Shown: positions 11,780-22,187 of the stretch, piece by piece
How the letters are laid out: each line of letters begins with the position of its first letter
How positions within the stretch are numbered: position 1 is the first letter of the stretch
Assembly (NCBI GenBank): GCA_038087015.1
Contig: JASBNA010000002.1
Coordinates: 1,984,001 to 2,048,000, forward strand
Length of the DNA stretch: 64,000 bases
Direction: 5' to 3'
Origin: Cerrena zonata
Lineage: Eukaryota > Basidiomycota > Agaricomycetes > Polyporales > Cerrenaceae
The notes under the pieces: generated by a model
Database searches by the model: none
What the model saw: the letters and a program-made list of their open reading frames with translations, nothing else
Told to the model about the DNA's origin: nothing
Made by a program: the position numbers and the translations under genes

Positions 11780-12110
11780 TACAGGCTTTTATTTATCTTA
11801 CATAGAGGATAGGCTCATTAGTACCCACATATAATGAGAGAGCGTTTGTCACTGGAATACACAGCGGGTATTTTGCTCTAGGATCAAAGAATAAACATTG
11901 GAAAAATATCGTCCTATATACGGTTATTGTAGAATATTAAATTACTTAGTATGGTAATTCTGTTAATGTGTCTTCAGTGTTTTCACATTGTTTATTCCTT
12001 GAGATCACTGATCCCTGCTGCAATGATTTATATAGATACCTCGTCTTCTTCTGCATACGATTTGCTGATGAAAAAGGGTGGCTCGCCATGAAGTGAGGCG
12101 TGAAAAAAAA
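11780..12110. other. Intergenic, carrier 3' flank to tRNA
   Basis: AT-rich sequence without a supportable gene. Eight A residues at 12103-12110 act as the Pol III terminator (T8 on the minus strand) of the neighbouring tRNA. Confidence 0.5.
12103..12110 (-). terminator. Pol III terminator of tRNA-Trp
   Basis: Run of eight T on the transcribed sense of the minus strand, directly abutting the discriminator base of the tRNA. Confidence 0.7.
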
Positions 12111-12214
12111 TGACCTCTACCCGGATTGAACGGATGACCTTAAGGAAGCCGGCTGACTAAGCAGATGACTCAGCAAAGCTGGAATCTTACGCTCTACCAC
12201 TGAGCTAAGAGGTC
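12111..12214 (-). tRNA. tRNA-Trp (CCA), with intron of about 32 nt
   Basis: On the minus strand the acceptor GACCTCT pairs with AGAGGTC, followed by discriminator A. The D arm GCTCAGTGGTAGAGC, variable AGGTC and T arm ATCCG-TTCAATC-CGGGT are all canonical. The anticodon stem TAAGA is followed by loop TTCCAG, placing CCA (complement at 12180-12182) at positions 34-36. An insertion of about 32 nt between positions 37 and 38 fits a canonical tRNA intron. The mature length is about 72 nt. The stem pairs TAAG with CTTA, but the loop-closing pair appears to be A-C. A T8 terminator follows immediately. Trp is assigned from the anticodon and from the A discriminator used by eukaryotic tRNA-Trp. Confidence 0.85.
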
Positions 12215-12350
12215 ATATCTACACAAGGAACACAAGACGTTATAGCCCTTCATCATGGTCTAAGCGGCATAGCAGAGGCTGCGGAGCTTAAGACTTAATT
12301 TGAAGGCTGAAGCAAGCAACTTTCTTACACAGTGCCACCGTCTACGCAAC

Positions 12351-13092
12351 ATGGCACCCATGTTGGTATTTCCTTGCCTTCGTGAATATGTCAGCAACTT
12401 ACCAGGCCTACTATAAGCAAGACGTGATAAGTTCACTATTCATTCGAAAGCAATAGTTTGCCAAGATGTAGAACTCAAGGGTGATATCACAATTGGTGCA
12501 GGTTTGTATTGTGTTATACAGACTTAACATCATCTCTGAATATCGTTATAGGGACCATAGTACATCCCAAAGCAACTATCTTTGCTATTGCTGGGCCGAT
12601 CGTGATAGGGTCTGGGTGTATCATCGAGGAGGGTGCCATTATAGTAAACCGGTACGTGTATTACATGTTCTATTTGGATGTCATTTCAACAGCACGAAGG
12701 CGGAAAGAGGTTATGAGAATAGGTGACGATAATCTCTTTGAGATCGGCTGCCGTGAGTGACTATAGTGTCTGGACTTTGTGGCTCTGCTTACGAAAATAC
12801 AGGTGTTGAATCTCCAACTGTTGGTAACTTTAACACCATCTCTACCAAGGCAAGAGTACATCATACGGTTCGAATATCGTCATATTGCGTGGTCGGTGCA
12901 GGTTGCCTGGTAGTTCCGACAGAAGACGAAATCCTCGACGAGAACACTGTTATCTATGGTCCCGCGGCAGAGAGGCGTATATGGAGTGGTAGAGGCAAAA
13001 TCCAAGAGGCAGACCTTCGGAAAAAGCATGCGGATTATCTCAAGGACATGTTGCCCAAGTTCAATCGTCTTCGGCGTGGCGATGGCGCATAG
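12351..13092 (+). CDS. DCTN6: Dynactin subunit 6 (p27), left-handed beta-helix
   Basis: Pointed-end component of the dynactin complex, which links dynein to cargo. The hexapeptide-repeat beta-helix is visible as FTIHSKAIVCQDVELKGD, ITIGAG, TIVHPKATIFAIAGPIVIG, CIIEEGAIIVNR, MRIGDDNLFEIGC, SPTVGNFNTISTKARVHH and YCVVGAGCLVVP, each strand with the [LIV]-G-x4 rhythm. A C-terminal helix follows (EADLRKKHADYLKDMLPKFN). The likely start is ATG 12351, encoding only MAPML before a first intron; this tiny exon is inferred because the family begins close to KFTIHSK. Four or so introns; TAG at 13090-13092. About 190 residues, usual for p27. Confidence 0.87.
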
Positions 13093-13273
13093 TCAGATTT
13101 GATGCCTTGAATTCTTTTCCAGTTTCTACATTCTCTCTGTATACTATTTCATAGAAGCCGTAGTAATATTCATTCGGACTCGGAAATGACGTGGGCGCTC
13201 GGGTGAATGAAGGGAGGCACGCGACTGCGAGGGTAAAGAGCCTCTTGAACCCGCCCTCCATGTCCGTGCAAAG

Positions 13274-16200
13274 ATGCTGCTAAGCTTCAGCAGACATGGT
13301 CTCTTGTTCCTCGCTGTGATTGCTCTCATCCTACCTAGTATTCTCCATGCATTCACTTCTCCGATCGTCCTTCTCTGCCTGATCCCCCTTCTCCTTGTCC
13401 TATTGGTTGTTGCTTTTCTAGTACTCAACATTGCTATTGGGTATTCACTGGACTCGACGCGACCACCTATACCTAATGCATTCCGTACAGCTGCTCGTCC
13501 CCTCTTATTCTCTACCCCTGCAGCATGGCAAGCAGTTCTGACACGGTCACAATGGTCCCACAAGTCTCCACAATCCCTTTCGCCCCTTCTGCCAGACTCG
13601 CCTGTCATTTCAGCTGCGCTCAATGATATTCTCATTATGATTGTCAGGGATTTCGTCCTCATTTGGTACAAGGAAATTTCCAGTTCTCCCTCATTCCCTA
13701 CCGCAGTCTCTGCCACCATACATAGCTCGCTGCAGCGTCTTATCACGCGAGTGGAAGGTCTCGACCTTTCTGCTCTGATCGTGAAGCGTATTCTTCCAAA
13801 AGTCACTGCTCATATCGAGCAATTTCGTCAGTCTGAAGTTGCTCTACGTGGGGCCGGCTTGGAACGTCGTCTCACTCAGTCTGAAGAACTTGACTTATTG
13901 CTCGCTAGCCGTTACGCGAGCAAAGGAGGTGGAAAGCTTCATTCTGCTGTAGATAATCTGTCTTCAACATTCACCAAACAGTCCGAAGAAGCGCATCTTC
14001 GAGGGATAGTAGACAAGGCATTGCCGTATATTCTTCCTGAAAAGGAGGGTCAAAGTAAGGCTTTGAAGATCGTGGTTCGGGAAATTGTGGCATCCTCTGT
14101 TCTGTATCCAGTCATGGATATGTTGTCTGATCCTGACTTTTGGAACAAGTCGATTGACCAAGTGGTATGTTATCTCGCACTTCGACCGACTGTCGCTAAT
14201 ATGTTGACCTCTAGGCTGGAGCTGCCATACGACAGCAGTAGGTTACGTGTACTTCCGCGGAATTATTAATGCTTATGAATATCTTAGACGGCTTATTTCC
14301 AAAGTTCGGAACGTGCTGGAAGCGCAGATACCCCTTCCACAGTCTCGTGTTCCAAATGATCCCGTTCCAGCCAGGACAGACACAACGATTACCATTCGTA
14401 CGGATCCTCGTCAATTTGAGTCTTTCCTTCGTAGCATCAGTCGATGTTCTTCATTACTCGATGCCCGGCGTTTGAAGAACGATATCATGGGGGAAATTCG
14501 GCGCACTAGGACATTACTTGGTTAGCTTCTCAATATATTTTACTGTCCCTAGCAGAGTCTGAGTCTTGTCGTTAGCGAGTCATGAGAATGAAGATTGGAT
14601 CAACGGGGAGAAAACCGAAGACATAGTCGCTTTTCTCGACCGTCTGTACACAGCTAAGCGTAAGGTGGAGAAACGAATTGTTGTCTTGGGCGGCGAGGCA
14701 GATCCTGTATGTTTTCCTACATTCTCTGGCCTAAATTGGACTAACGGTTTGTACAGACCACATCGTCCACTTATAACGAACCTCCGACAACCACTCGTAT
14801 AACATTACGCGACATATTGACCAACCCAAGTTCTCTATCATACTTTATGGAGTTCATGGACAGACGTAATCGCTCTCTGTTGGTTCAGTTCTGGCTTACA
14901 GTTGAAAGTTTCAAGAACCCTCTTGAGTCTGTTGACTCCGATAGCTCCGGAGATGAAGATGAAGCACTCAGGGATCCATCACTTTCTGCTACACTAAAAG
15001 AAGACATCTCGATGATGAACGAACTATATTTCTCCGGGTCAACACCTGACTCTACCCTCTCAGCCGTTTCACAAAAGCATGTCAATGCCATCAAAACATT
15101 TGGACTCGAGGACGACCCACCTACACTGGCTGCGGAGCGTCGAGTTCGTAGGAGTGTCATGCTCGCACAGAGACAAGTAGAGAAGGATATGGAACACGAC
15201 TTTGATGACTTCAAACGCTCTGAGCTTTGGTTCAAAGTCCTCGGAGACGCAGAATTCCAACCTCGCAGAGCCAATACGGAGATCTGGGATCGGCGTGAGG
15301 CCTCAACGAATCGTCTATCGACTGTCTCTCCACAGATCCTTCGTTCTGAATCATTCCCAGTCCTTAGTTTCCCTTCGCACAAACGAGAAGGGACAGGTCA
15401 GTCAGTCACACCTTCATTAGGCTCCGTTAATTCGCAGCCTCAACGTGCATCCCCCTCGAATCTCGAACTTCTCATGTCCCCTTCACCTGACAAGGATGCA
15501 CCGTCTACTCGTGCACCGCTCTTCGATGATCCAGACGACCCTGCGATAAAGGTTCAGTCACAACGAATGGAAGCCATACAAGCAGCCTTAACTGACATCA
15601 TCGCCTTGGACAACCAAGATACCGATGCTCGTTCACGTGCTCTGCCAGAAGACCTTTCCGCATCAATAACTTCTTTGCCGCCTCCCCGCCGTGACGAGGA
15701 GGGAGGTTCAGATGATGAGGGAGATTTGCCTCCCATCCAAGAGGAAACCGCTCATGGTTCATATCAACTCGCAGGACCGGGCGACCTTCAACTGTCTTAC
15801 GAGATCGCTCGTCTTTCTGACAAGATAGATGCCTTACAGTCACAAGACAGTATGCTCGATACGCTCATCAAGAAAGCAGAGCTTACTGGGGACGAGCAAG
15901 AGCTGAAACTTCTACGAAGATCGAAGTCTTCGCTCACCCGGGAGATTCGGGAACTCAAGTTCCAGAAGACACAGTATGAACAACAAGAGTCCGCGAATAG
16001 GCTAGTCTCAGATCGAACTAGGATTTCCATTGTCAATTCTGCGGCTGCGGATGAAGATGGCAAGTCTGTTACGAGATATCTTATTGAGGTGCATCAACTT
16101 GCGCCGGATGGAAGTTTCGCTTCGGGTTGGGTCATCGCTCGACGTTATAACGAGTTCTTCAACATGCACAACAGACTTCGTGAGAAGTATGCTCTTGTGC

Positions 16201-17347
16201 GGAATCTGGATTTTCCAGGAAAGCGACTGGTTACGTCTCTTACAGCGAGTTTTGTAGATTCGCGACGAATAGCATTGGAAAAATACCTTCAGGTAGGCAC
16301 CCTCGCCCAATTGCATATCTATTATTCACCCGACCTTTGTGCAGGGTCTCGTCACGATACCTGCGGTATGTGAGAGCAATGAACTTAGGACGTTCTTATC
16401 TCGTGACTCTGCATTCAATCAAGCTGCTGTCAATGCCAAAGGGCCTGCTTCATCTGCTTTCCCCGGGAAAGACCTTGTACGTACTGTATATCAGTCCGTC
16501 GCAGAAAGCATCGACGATATGTTCTTCGGGCCATCCATGCTTGATGTCATCATCCAAAGACTTACGACTCAAGCGGCAGAACTCGCTGGAATTGTTGGGT
16601 CCGGTGTACACGACGAAGACCTCGTTGCTCAAGCGTTGAGGGCATCAGGAAAGGCAAATTCTGCGGACGGTTTGTTACAGCTTCCTGGTGACCTGAAGCC
16701 TATCGATGGAGAAACCAGTACCTCGACATTCTCTTCGCCTATTTGTGATCTAATTCTAGCTGTGTTCGAATTGGACAAGAAGAACAATTGGCTGAGACGT
16801 CAAGCTATCGTGATCATTCTACAGCAAGTGTTTGGTGGAACCATTGAAAGGTACGTAATATCATCTTTTACAACATATCGTAATCTCATATGTATTGGGT
16901 AGGAAATCGAGGGAAACCGTGAAGATGTTCATGGATGAGCCTCACCTCATGTCATACATCCAAATATTCAGGGAAGGATTATGGCCAGGTGGTCAACTGA
17001 AACCTCCAGGTGCACCTCGTACTGCTGAAGAGCGTCTTCGCACACGAGATGACGCAAATCGCAAACTGTCGGCTCTCATACCAGGTTTGTTCATCGTATC
17101 GTCTCAGTCTATTCATTCGTACTCAACTTATTGAAGACCTTGCTGCCAATATGATTGGACGATCCAACGCACGCCGAGGTGCACGACGAATTTTTGCGGT
17201 CATGCAAAATCGGAGACTAAACCAACACCTAATCTATACTATAGTGGATGAGGTTCGTCACTCTCAATGAGCTTTGAGAGTTACATATATAATAACTCAC
17301 CTCGATTATAGGTTTTCACTGCACTATTCCCGGAGACAACTGCATGA
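13274..17347 (+). CDS. MDM1: Mdm1/SNX13-like PXA-RGS-PX-Nexin_C sorting nexin
   Basis: Endomembrane tether of the Mdm1/SNX13/14/25 family, which in yeast bridges ER and vacuole and influences lipid-droplet placement. The N-terminus has two hydrophobic segments (residues about 7-58). The PXA domain runs from about SWPxI-type WQAVLTRSQW to the 14500 region. The RGS-like domain follows (NPSSLSYFMEFMDRRNRSLL to LWFKVL, 14820-15240), then a Ser/acidic linker with coiled coil (15780-16010). The PX domain (YLIEVHQLAPDGS..ARRYNEFFNMHNRL..LDFPGKRL, 16070-16300) and the Nexin_C domain (LVLELDKKNNWLRRQ-like, 16740-17340) end it. Exon-intron structure is consistent throughout, ending VFTALFPETTA and TGA 17345-17347. 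About 1150 residues, as expected. It converges with TRM6, 166 bp between stops. Confidence 0.9.
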
Positions 17348-17513
17348 ATAATTTAATGGACGGTATACCCTCTTGAACTTACTAGTAATAATACTTGCTA
17401 GCACTGTAACTTATGCCACGCTTTTTACGACTGGAATGACAGCATGCATGTCTGAGGACTGCTTAACCATACTAAACTGTTAATGAACAAGCGTTGTGGT
17501 CAAGTAAAGTTCG

Positions 17514-19435
17514 TCAACTATTACTATTGCTCGAGTCCACTTCCATAGAATCGCTTGGTTTGGCTTTCACCTCGGTAATGGCCTCTTGTTCTTGGTCGGG
17601 AGTTGAATGTGAAGGTTCAGCTTCTGTCTGCTCGGTGCGTGCTTTCTTCGCAGCTTTGCGATGGGCCATGACAGATGATGCGGATGGGTCGTCGTAGCTG
17701 TGGGTATGTTAATGATCTGCGACTTATTGGCTTGATGTAAGAAGTCTTACACTTTGATAGTATGTAGTATGAAGCCACCGGATCCTGATGCGTTCATAAG
17801 TGGATGTGTACGGCCAGGCAGGATCTTGGATTTCGAATTGTAAGCATGATGTATAAGTTTGTCGTAAAAACTCATACCTGGTATTGCCTCAGCCATGCCT
17901 CAGAGACTGCTGGCGCGAGATAAGTCGGAATGTCTTTCAGCTTAGCGGCAAGATCGGAGAGAATCTGTTGAAACAATTGTAAATAATGGACGCGCATTGT
18001 TGGGTCGTTACGGACCTGAACTTGTGGACTATGTACCACTATTGATGCTGAACCGCCCAAATACGGCGAAAGCTCTTCCAGGATAGAGAACGGGTCATAT
18101 TGGCTCGCAACAATGAGGCTGAAAGGACGATGAGACTCAAGTTCGATGGTGTTGATAGATACACGTACCCGTCGAACTCTCCAGCGAATAGCTCCTCACG
18201 TGTTTCCGTTAAAGCATTTGCCATCGCCTTTCTCTTATTTTGCCTTGAGCGTTGTGATTCTGATTTTGCAGGTCCGCTCTGCGTGTCAATAAGTGTCAAG
18301 ACTATAGATTGATGTTAGTAAATGGAAATAAATTTATATAATCATCGCTCATACCTGGTGTGTAGTCTTCGTCTGCTGTTGCCCAGTTCAGTGAGGACAT
18401 AATTGATGTGAGCTTCTTATCGAAATTCATTTGAGTGAGGGCAGGATATGCTGGTGGTGATTCAACATCACAAAGTGTGATCAGACGGCCATTTCCTGTT
18501 CGTTGTTTAGTGTTTGAATTTGCAGTATCATATGGATTGCACAGTTACCTCCAAGTCGTTCCAAGATACCTGCGATAACGATTCCCGAGGCCTCATCGAC
18601 GGCAAGATATTTACCACCTGGTCGTATATTTGCCAAGTTTAGCATTTGCGATAGTGAATCTGGTCGAATGTCACGTAATCTGTTCTGATCTTTTTTAAAC
18701 CAGTAGTCAGTGACGTTGAAAAGAGTTGGGATGACAGTAGAAAACGATTTTGAGTATCTGAAGACTTGTTAGCTCTATTTAACCAGGTAAACAAGTAGAT
18801 GGGGGTGGGGAGAGTGGGCTGCATACTTTGCCTCTTTGCGCTTCTTGTATTTTTCTTTACTGTATTCGGTTTTAAGCTCAAAGCTTGAATGTTGTTCTAT
18901 CTGACGTTTTATGATTTCCTTTTGAAGAAATTAGACCCCGACATATTGTTCAGAATGTCTAAAGCTTACTTCGGCAGAAATGCCGGATTTCTTCAATGCC
19001 TCAACCTCATGGACTGTCATAGGCTGGATTTGGGCATCGTTGATAAGTTCATTCGTAGCGCCAGTATCCTCTGTATACATCGTTAGGCATGCACGTCGAT
19101 TAAGAAATGCCTTCATACCTACTTCCTGAAAGGTACGAGGCGGGACGACTTTCAGCTTTTTCTCGACAATGTCATAGGTCAACCCGTACGGCTGTCCAAT
19201 GAGTTCACCGGAGTAAAAGGAGCCAAATTTTCCTAGGTGTATAGTTCTACACACAATATTGTTTCTTTTTCTTGAGAATATAGTAAGACTCAAGTGGGCG
19301 GACAACTGACCCTCCTTTCTCGATTTTCAACGTTCGAACATCTCCACTTGGAATTTTGATCAGAACAGTATCCCCCGCCTGGATGGTGGTGGTACCGTGT
19401 ATAGGAGCATTAGAGGGTCCTTCACCGACGTCCAT
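17514..19435 (-). CDS. TRM6: tRNA (adenine58-N1)-methyltransferase non-catalytic subunit TRM6
   Basis: Gcd10/Trm6 partners Trm61 to make m1A58 in the tRNA T-loop, notably in initiator tRNA-Met. Recognised from GDTVLIKIPSGDVRTLKIEK, LGKFGSFYSGELIGQPYGLT, YDIVEKKLKVVPP, the helix DAQIQPMTVHEVEALKKSG, YKKRKEAKYSKSF, and the Rossmann-like LAVDEASGIVVAGILERLGG with GRLITLCD. The C-terminal part includes RTHPLMNASGSGGFILH-type sequence and a disordered acidic tail ending SSNSNS. As expected for Trm6, no intact SAM-binding motif is evident. I chose ATG 19433-19435 because it begins just before the conserved N-terminal strand; an in-frame upstream extension to 19516 is possible. Divergent from the UNC45 gene across 153 bp. 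Confidence 0.87.
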
Positions 19436-19588
19436 GGCGTACAACGTTGTATACAGGGAGTCAAGATGAATAACAAGAACTTGGAACTGTTCGGTGAATC
19501 GCTTGAATTTGTTCAATGATCCTCGGTAGACGCCGGAATCGAGATTCGCTCTCTATCACCCCCACGTGGGTGCATACATCCGTGGATC

Positions 19589-21709
19589 ATGTTGTCGACC
19601 GACTGTGAGGTCCTCTTGGACTCTATTCTCAAAAAGTTTCAAGACAAAACATGGAAATCCCTCACTCTAGACGAACTTGGCCTAATCATCACAGTCTTTA
19701 GTCCTTCCCAACCGCTTTCTCTTCGGTCCAAGGGCTACATAGCTCTCACTGCTTTCTGCCAACGTATCCGCGAGACATCATCGAAACCCGATGCTGCTAC
19801 GGAAACCATCGTAAACACACTGTCACCTAGCATAACATCCAAATTAGCAGAGACAGATGAACCTGACCTGCTACATGGCCTGACATTCCTGTCTTCCTTG
19901 TTCCAAGTTGATTGGCAAGCAGCGTCCTCCATCTTGGCGCAAGATGGCATCGTGGAATCCGTCATGGATAGCACGGATTTGTTCCCCCAGTCGAAAGACA
20001 TATCTCTATCGGTCGCCCAGTTGCTGGGCCAGGCTACGGGACATAAAACAGCCCGTGCTACCCTTTCACCACAAAGCATCGAATGGCTCGAAGCAAAGTC
20101 GCGACAAACAGAGGACACAGCCACTCGTGCTGCTTCAGCTGTTGCACTTGTCAAGCTTTCCAGAGGTGCTGAGTCAGATGCATCTATCCTTGGAGGTGCA
20201 ACAAAACTGTCTCTGGACACTTCAGATGACGCACTAGTCAAACTTATGAAACATCTTGTTATCAGCGGAAATGGACCTAGCACTAGCTCACTTTCTGATG
20301 CTGTCGAGGGACTGGCATACCTGAGCATAGATCCCAAATTCAAAGAACAACTATCCTCCGACACCGCATTTCTTGCTCATCTGTTTAGTCTGGTACCTCA
20401 TCGCAAACACAACACACCTACGGATGCCTCCGATACAAGAATGTTGCCTATATACGGTGCAGTACTCATCATTTCCAACATATGTGCTTACCGACCTCGC
20501 CTCTCACAAGAAGATGCTCAGATGGCAAAGCTAAAACGGATGGCGAAGGCGGGTGGGAAAGGACAAGCGGAGGAGGATCCTGAGATAGCAAAGCTGGAGG
20601 ATGATGAGCATGCTCAAGAGAGGTGTTGTCGACTAATGAAAGCCGGAGTTGCCGATACCTTGACTGCGGCTGTTAAGTCTACCGATAGCAGAGCGGTACG
20701 ACTACTTGTCGGGAAAGCGTTGTTGAGTCTTGTGGAAGACAAGGATAACCGAGGCAAGGTACTACAGGCGGGAGGTGCGAAGGCATTGACAACAATCATT
20801 AACAGCGTCCTTCCTTCATCGTCTCCTTCCACAACTCCGAATGCAATTCCCCCTTTAGATCCTTCGGAGATAGTGCCCATACAAGCGTTGGCGAAATTAG
20901 CCATCACTGCCTCCCCAGTCCAAGTGTTTGGACCAAATTCTGGTGCCCTTCTTGACGCAATTCGCCCCTTCGTACTTATGCTTATCCACCCATCCTCAAA
21001 TCTCCTGCAACAATTCGAAGCGATTATGGCGTTAACCAATCTATCGTCTTCAGATCCTGCCGCTGGGGACCGGATAGCAAAGGCAGAAGGTTTACTTAAC
21101 AAAGTGGAGCTCCTTATGTTCGAGAATCACACTCTAATCCGACGAGCTGCAACCGAACTCATCTGCAACCTCGTTGCTGGGAGTGACGATGTATTTGATC
21201 GATATGGTGGGCAGAAGAATTCCAGTGCCAAATCTAAGATACAGGTTCTTGTCGCGTTGTGTGATGTCGATGACCTACCCACCCGATCTGCTGCGTCGGG
21301 GGCATTGGCGTCGTTAACAGCGTCCCCAGAAGCATGCCAGTTGCTTCTCGAGTTACAGCAAGAAAAACACCGAATTTTACCTATCCTTGCCCAACTCATA
21401 GATCCCACCATAGTTCCTCCACCCGACGAGTCCGCAGAGGAGGTCATTGAGGAGATAAGGAGCCCTACTCAAGGGGACCCAGGGTTAGTTCACCGAGGAG
21501 TTGTCTGCATACGCAATTTCTTCGTAGGTGTTGTAGATATGGCTGCACGGAAAGAGTTGACACTTGAGGCGCAGCAGTTGGGGCTGGTGAAGGCCTTGGC
21601 ACAGGTCTTCAGGGAATACTCTGCGGACCGCAGTGCACCTGTTCTGAGGCCTGCGGCCGAAGCCCTCAAGAGCATGATGGAGTGTGGTGTGTCGATAATT
21701 GCAACGTAG
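19589..21709 (+). CDS. SHE4: UNC-45/She4-type myosin chaperone (UCS protein)
   Basis: Intronless 706-residue ORF. The whole length consists of armadillo-like alpha-helical repeats, with the UCS (UNC-45/CRO1/She4) character. Typical repeat fragments are RAASAVALVKLSRG, EDAQMAKLKRMAKAGGKG, CCRLMKAGVADTLTAAVKS, RLLVGKALLSLVEDKDNRGK, QQFEAIMALTNLSS and RRAATELICNLV, matching the most conserved UCS block. As in other fungal members, the N-terminal TPR domain of animal UNC-45 is absent. UCS proteins fold and stabilise myosin motor domains and are needed for class I, II and V myosins. The next gene on the same strand, 478 bp downstream, is a class I myosin, a direct client in this model. ATG 19589, stop 21707-21709. 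Confidence 0.9.
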   Translation: MLSTDCEVLLDSILKKFQDKTWKSLTLDELGLIITVFSPSQPLSLRSKGYIALTAFCQRIRETSSKPDAATETIVNTLSPSITSKLAETDEPDLLHGLTFLSSLFQVDWQAASSILAQDGIVESVMDSTDLFPQSKDISLSVAQLLGQATGHKTARATLSPQSIEWLEAKSRQTEDTATRAASAVALVKLSRGAESDASILGGATKLSLDTSDDALVKLMKHLVISGNGPSTSSLSDAVEGLAYLSIDPKFKEQLSSDTAFLAHLFSLVPHRKHNTPTDASDTRMLPIYGAVLIISNICAYRPRLSQEDAQMAKLKRMAKAGGKGQAEEDPEIAKLEDDEHAQERCCRLMKAGVADTLTAAVKSTDSRAVRLLVGKALLSLVEDKDNRGKVLQAGGAKALTTIINSVLPSSSPSTTPNAIPPLDPSEIVPIQALAKLAITASPVQVFGPNSGALLDAIRPFVLMLIHPSSNLLQQFEAIMALTNLSSSDPAAGDRIAKAEGLLNKVELLMFENHTLIRRAATELICNLVAGSDDVFDRYGGQKNSSAKSKIQVLVALCDVDDLPTRSAASGALASLTASPEACQLLLELQQEKHRILPILAQLIDPTIVPPPDESAEEVIEEIRSPTQGDPGLVHRGVVCIRNFFVGVVDMAARKELTLEAQQLGLVKALAQVFREYSADRSAPVLRPAAEALKSMMECGVSIIAT

Positions 21710-22187
21710 CTTACAAAGGACAATTGAGATGTAGTGGAGATTCCTTCGGAGGTGTACTCGAGCATTTTATAATATTGTCGTAAAAGCGAACTCTTCGTCT
21801 TGGGAAGGGTTGTCCATCATTCGAAGTCTATACTCTGACCGTAACTACGCGCCCGTCCAATAATAAAGTCATTACATAGTAGGCTGGATTGTATCGCATC
21901 GCGTTGCACAAGCGTCATTCGATCATATCCATATCTGTGCTTTCACCTCAACCACTACATCCTACTAACGCATTGTCTCAGCCTTGACTTCTCTGGGTGG
22001 GACTCTTTTCATCTCAGTATACAATCTCCTCGGTCACATTACGGTTGAGAGGGAGCCCCGAACCGCATTGACACGGTCTTGAACCTCGCCGTCGCCGTTC
22101 ATTATACACACTGCAACCTGCAGTTCACTCATCGGATTCAAGATATCTACTAGAGGAAGAACATACTCTTGTTCTCTTTAATTAACC
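21710..22187. promoter_or_regulatory. UNC45 3' flank and myosin I promoter region
   Basis: 478 bp without a gene. It contains the 3' UTR of the chaperone gene and, to the right, the leader of the myosin gene. No clear TATA box; I see no other structured element. Confidence 0.45.

Noticed and set aside
13144..13806. 220-codon minus-strand ORF over the MDM1 start
   Set aside because: It overlaps the TM and PXA exons of MDM1, which have clear homology on the plus strand; composition is that of an antisense shadow.
19735..20364. 209-codon minus-strand ORF inside the UNC45 gene
   Set aside because: It is antisense to a long conserved ARM-repeat ORF with strong coding signal.
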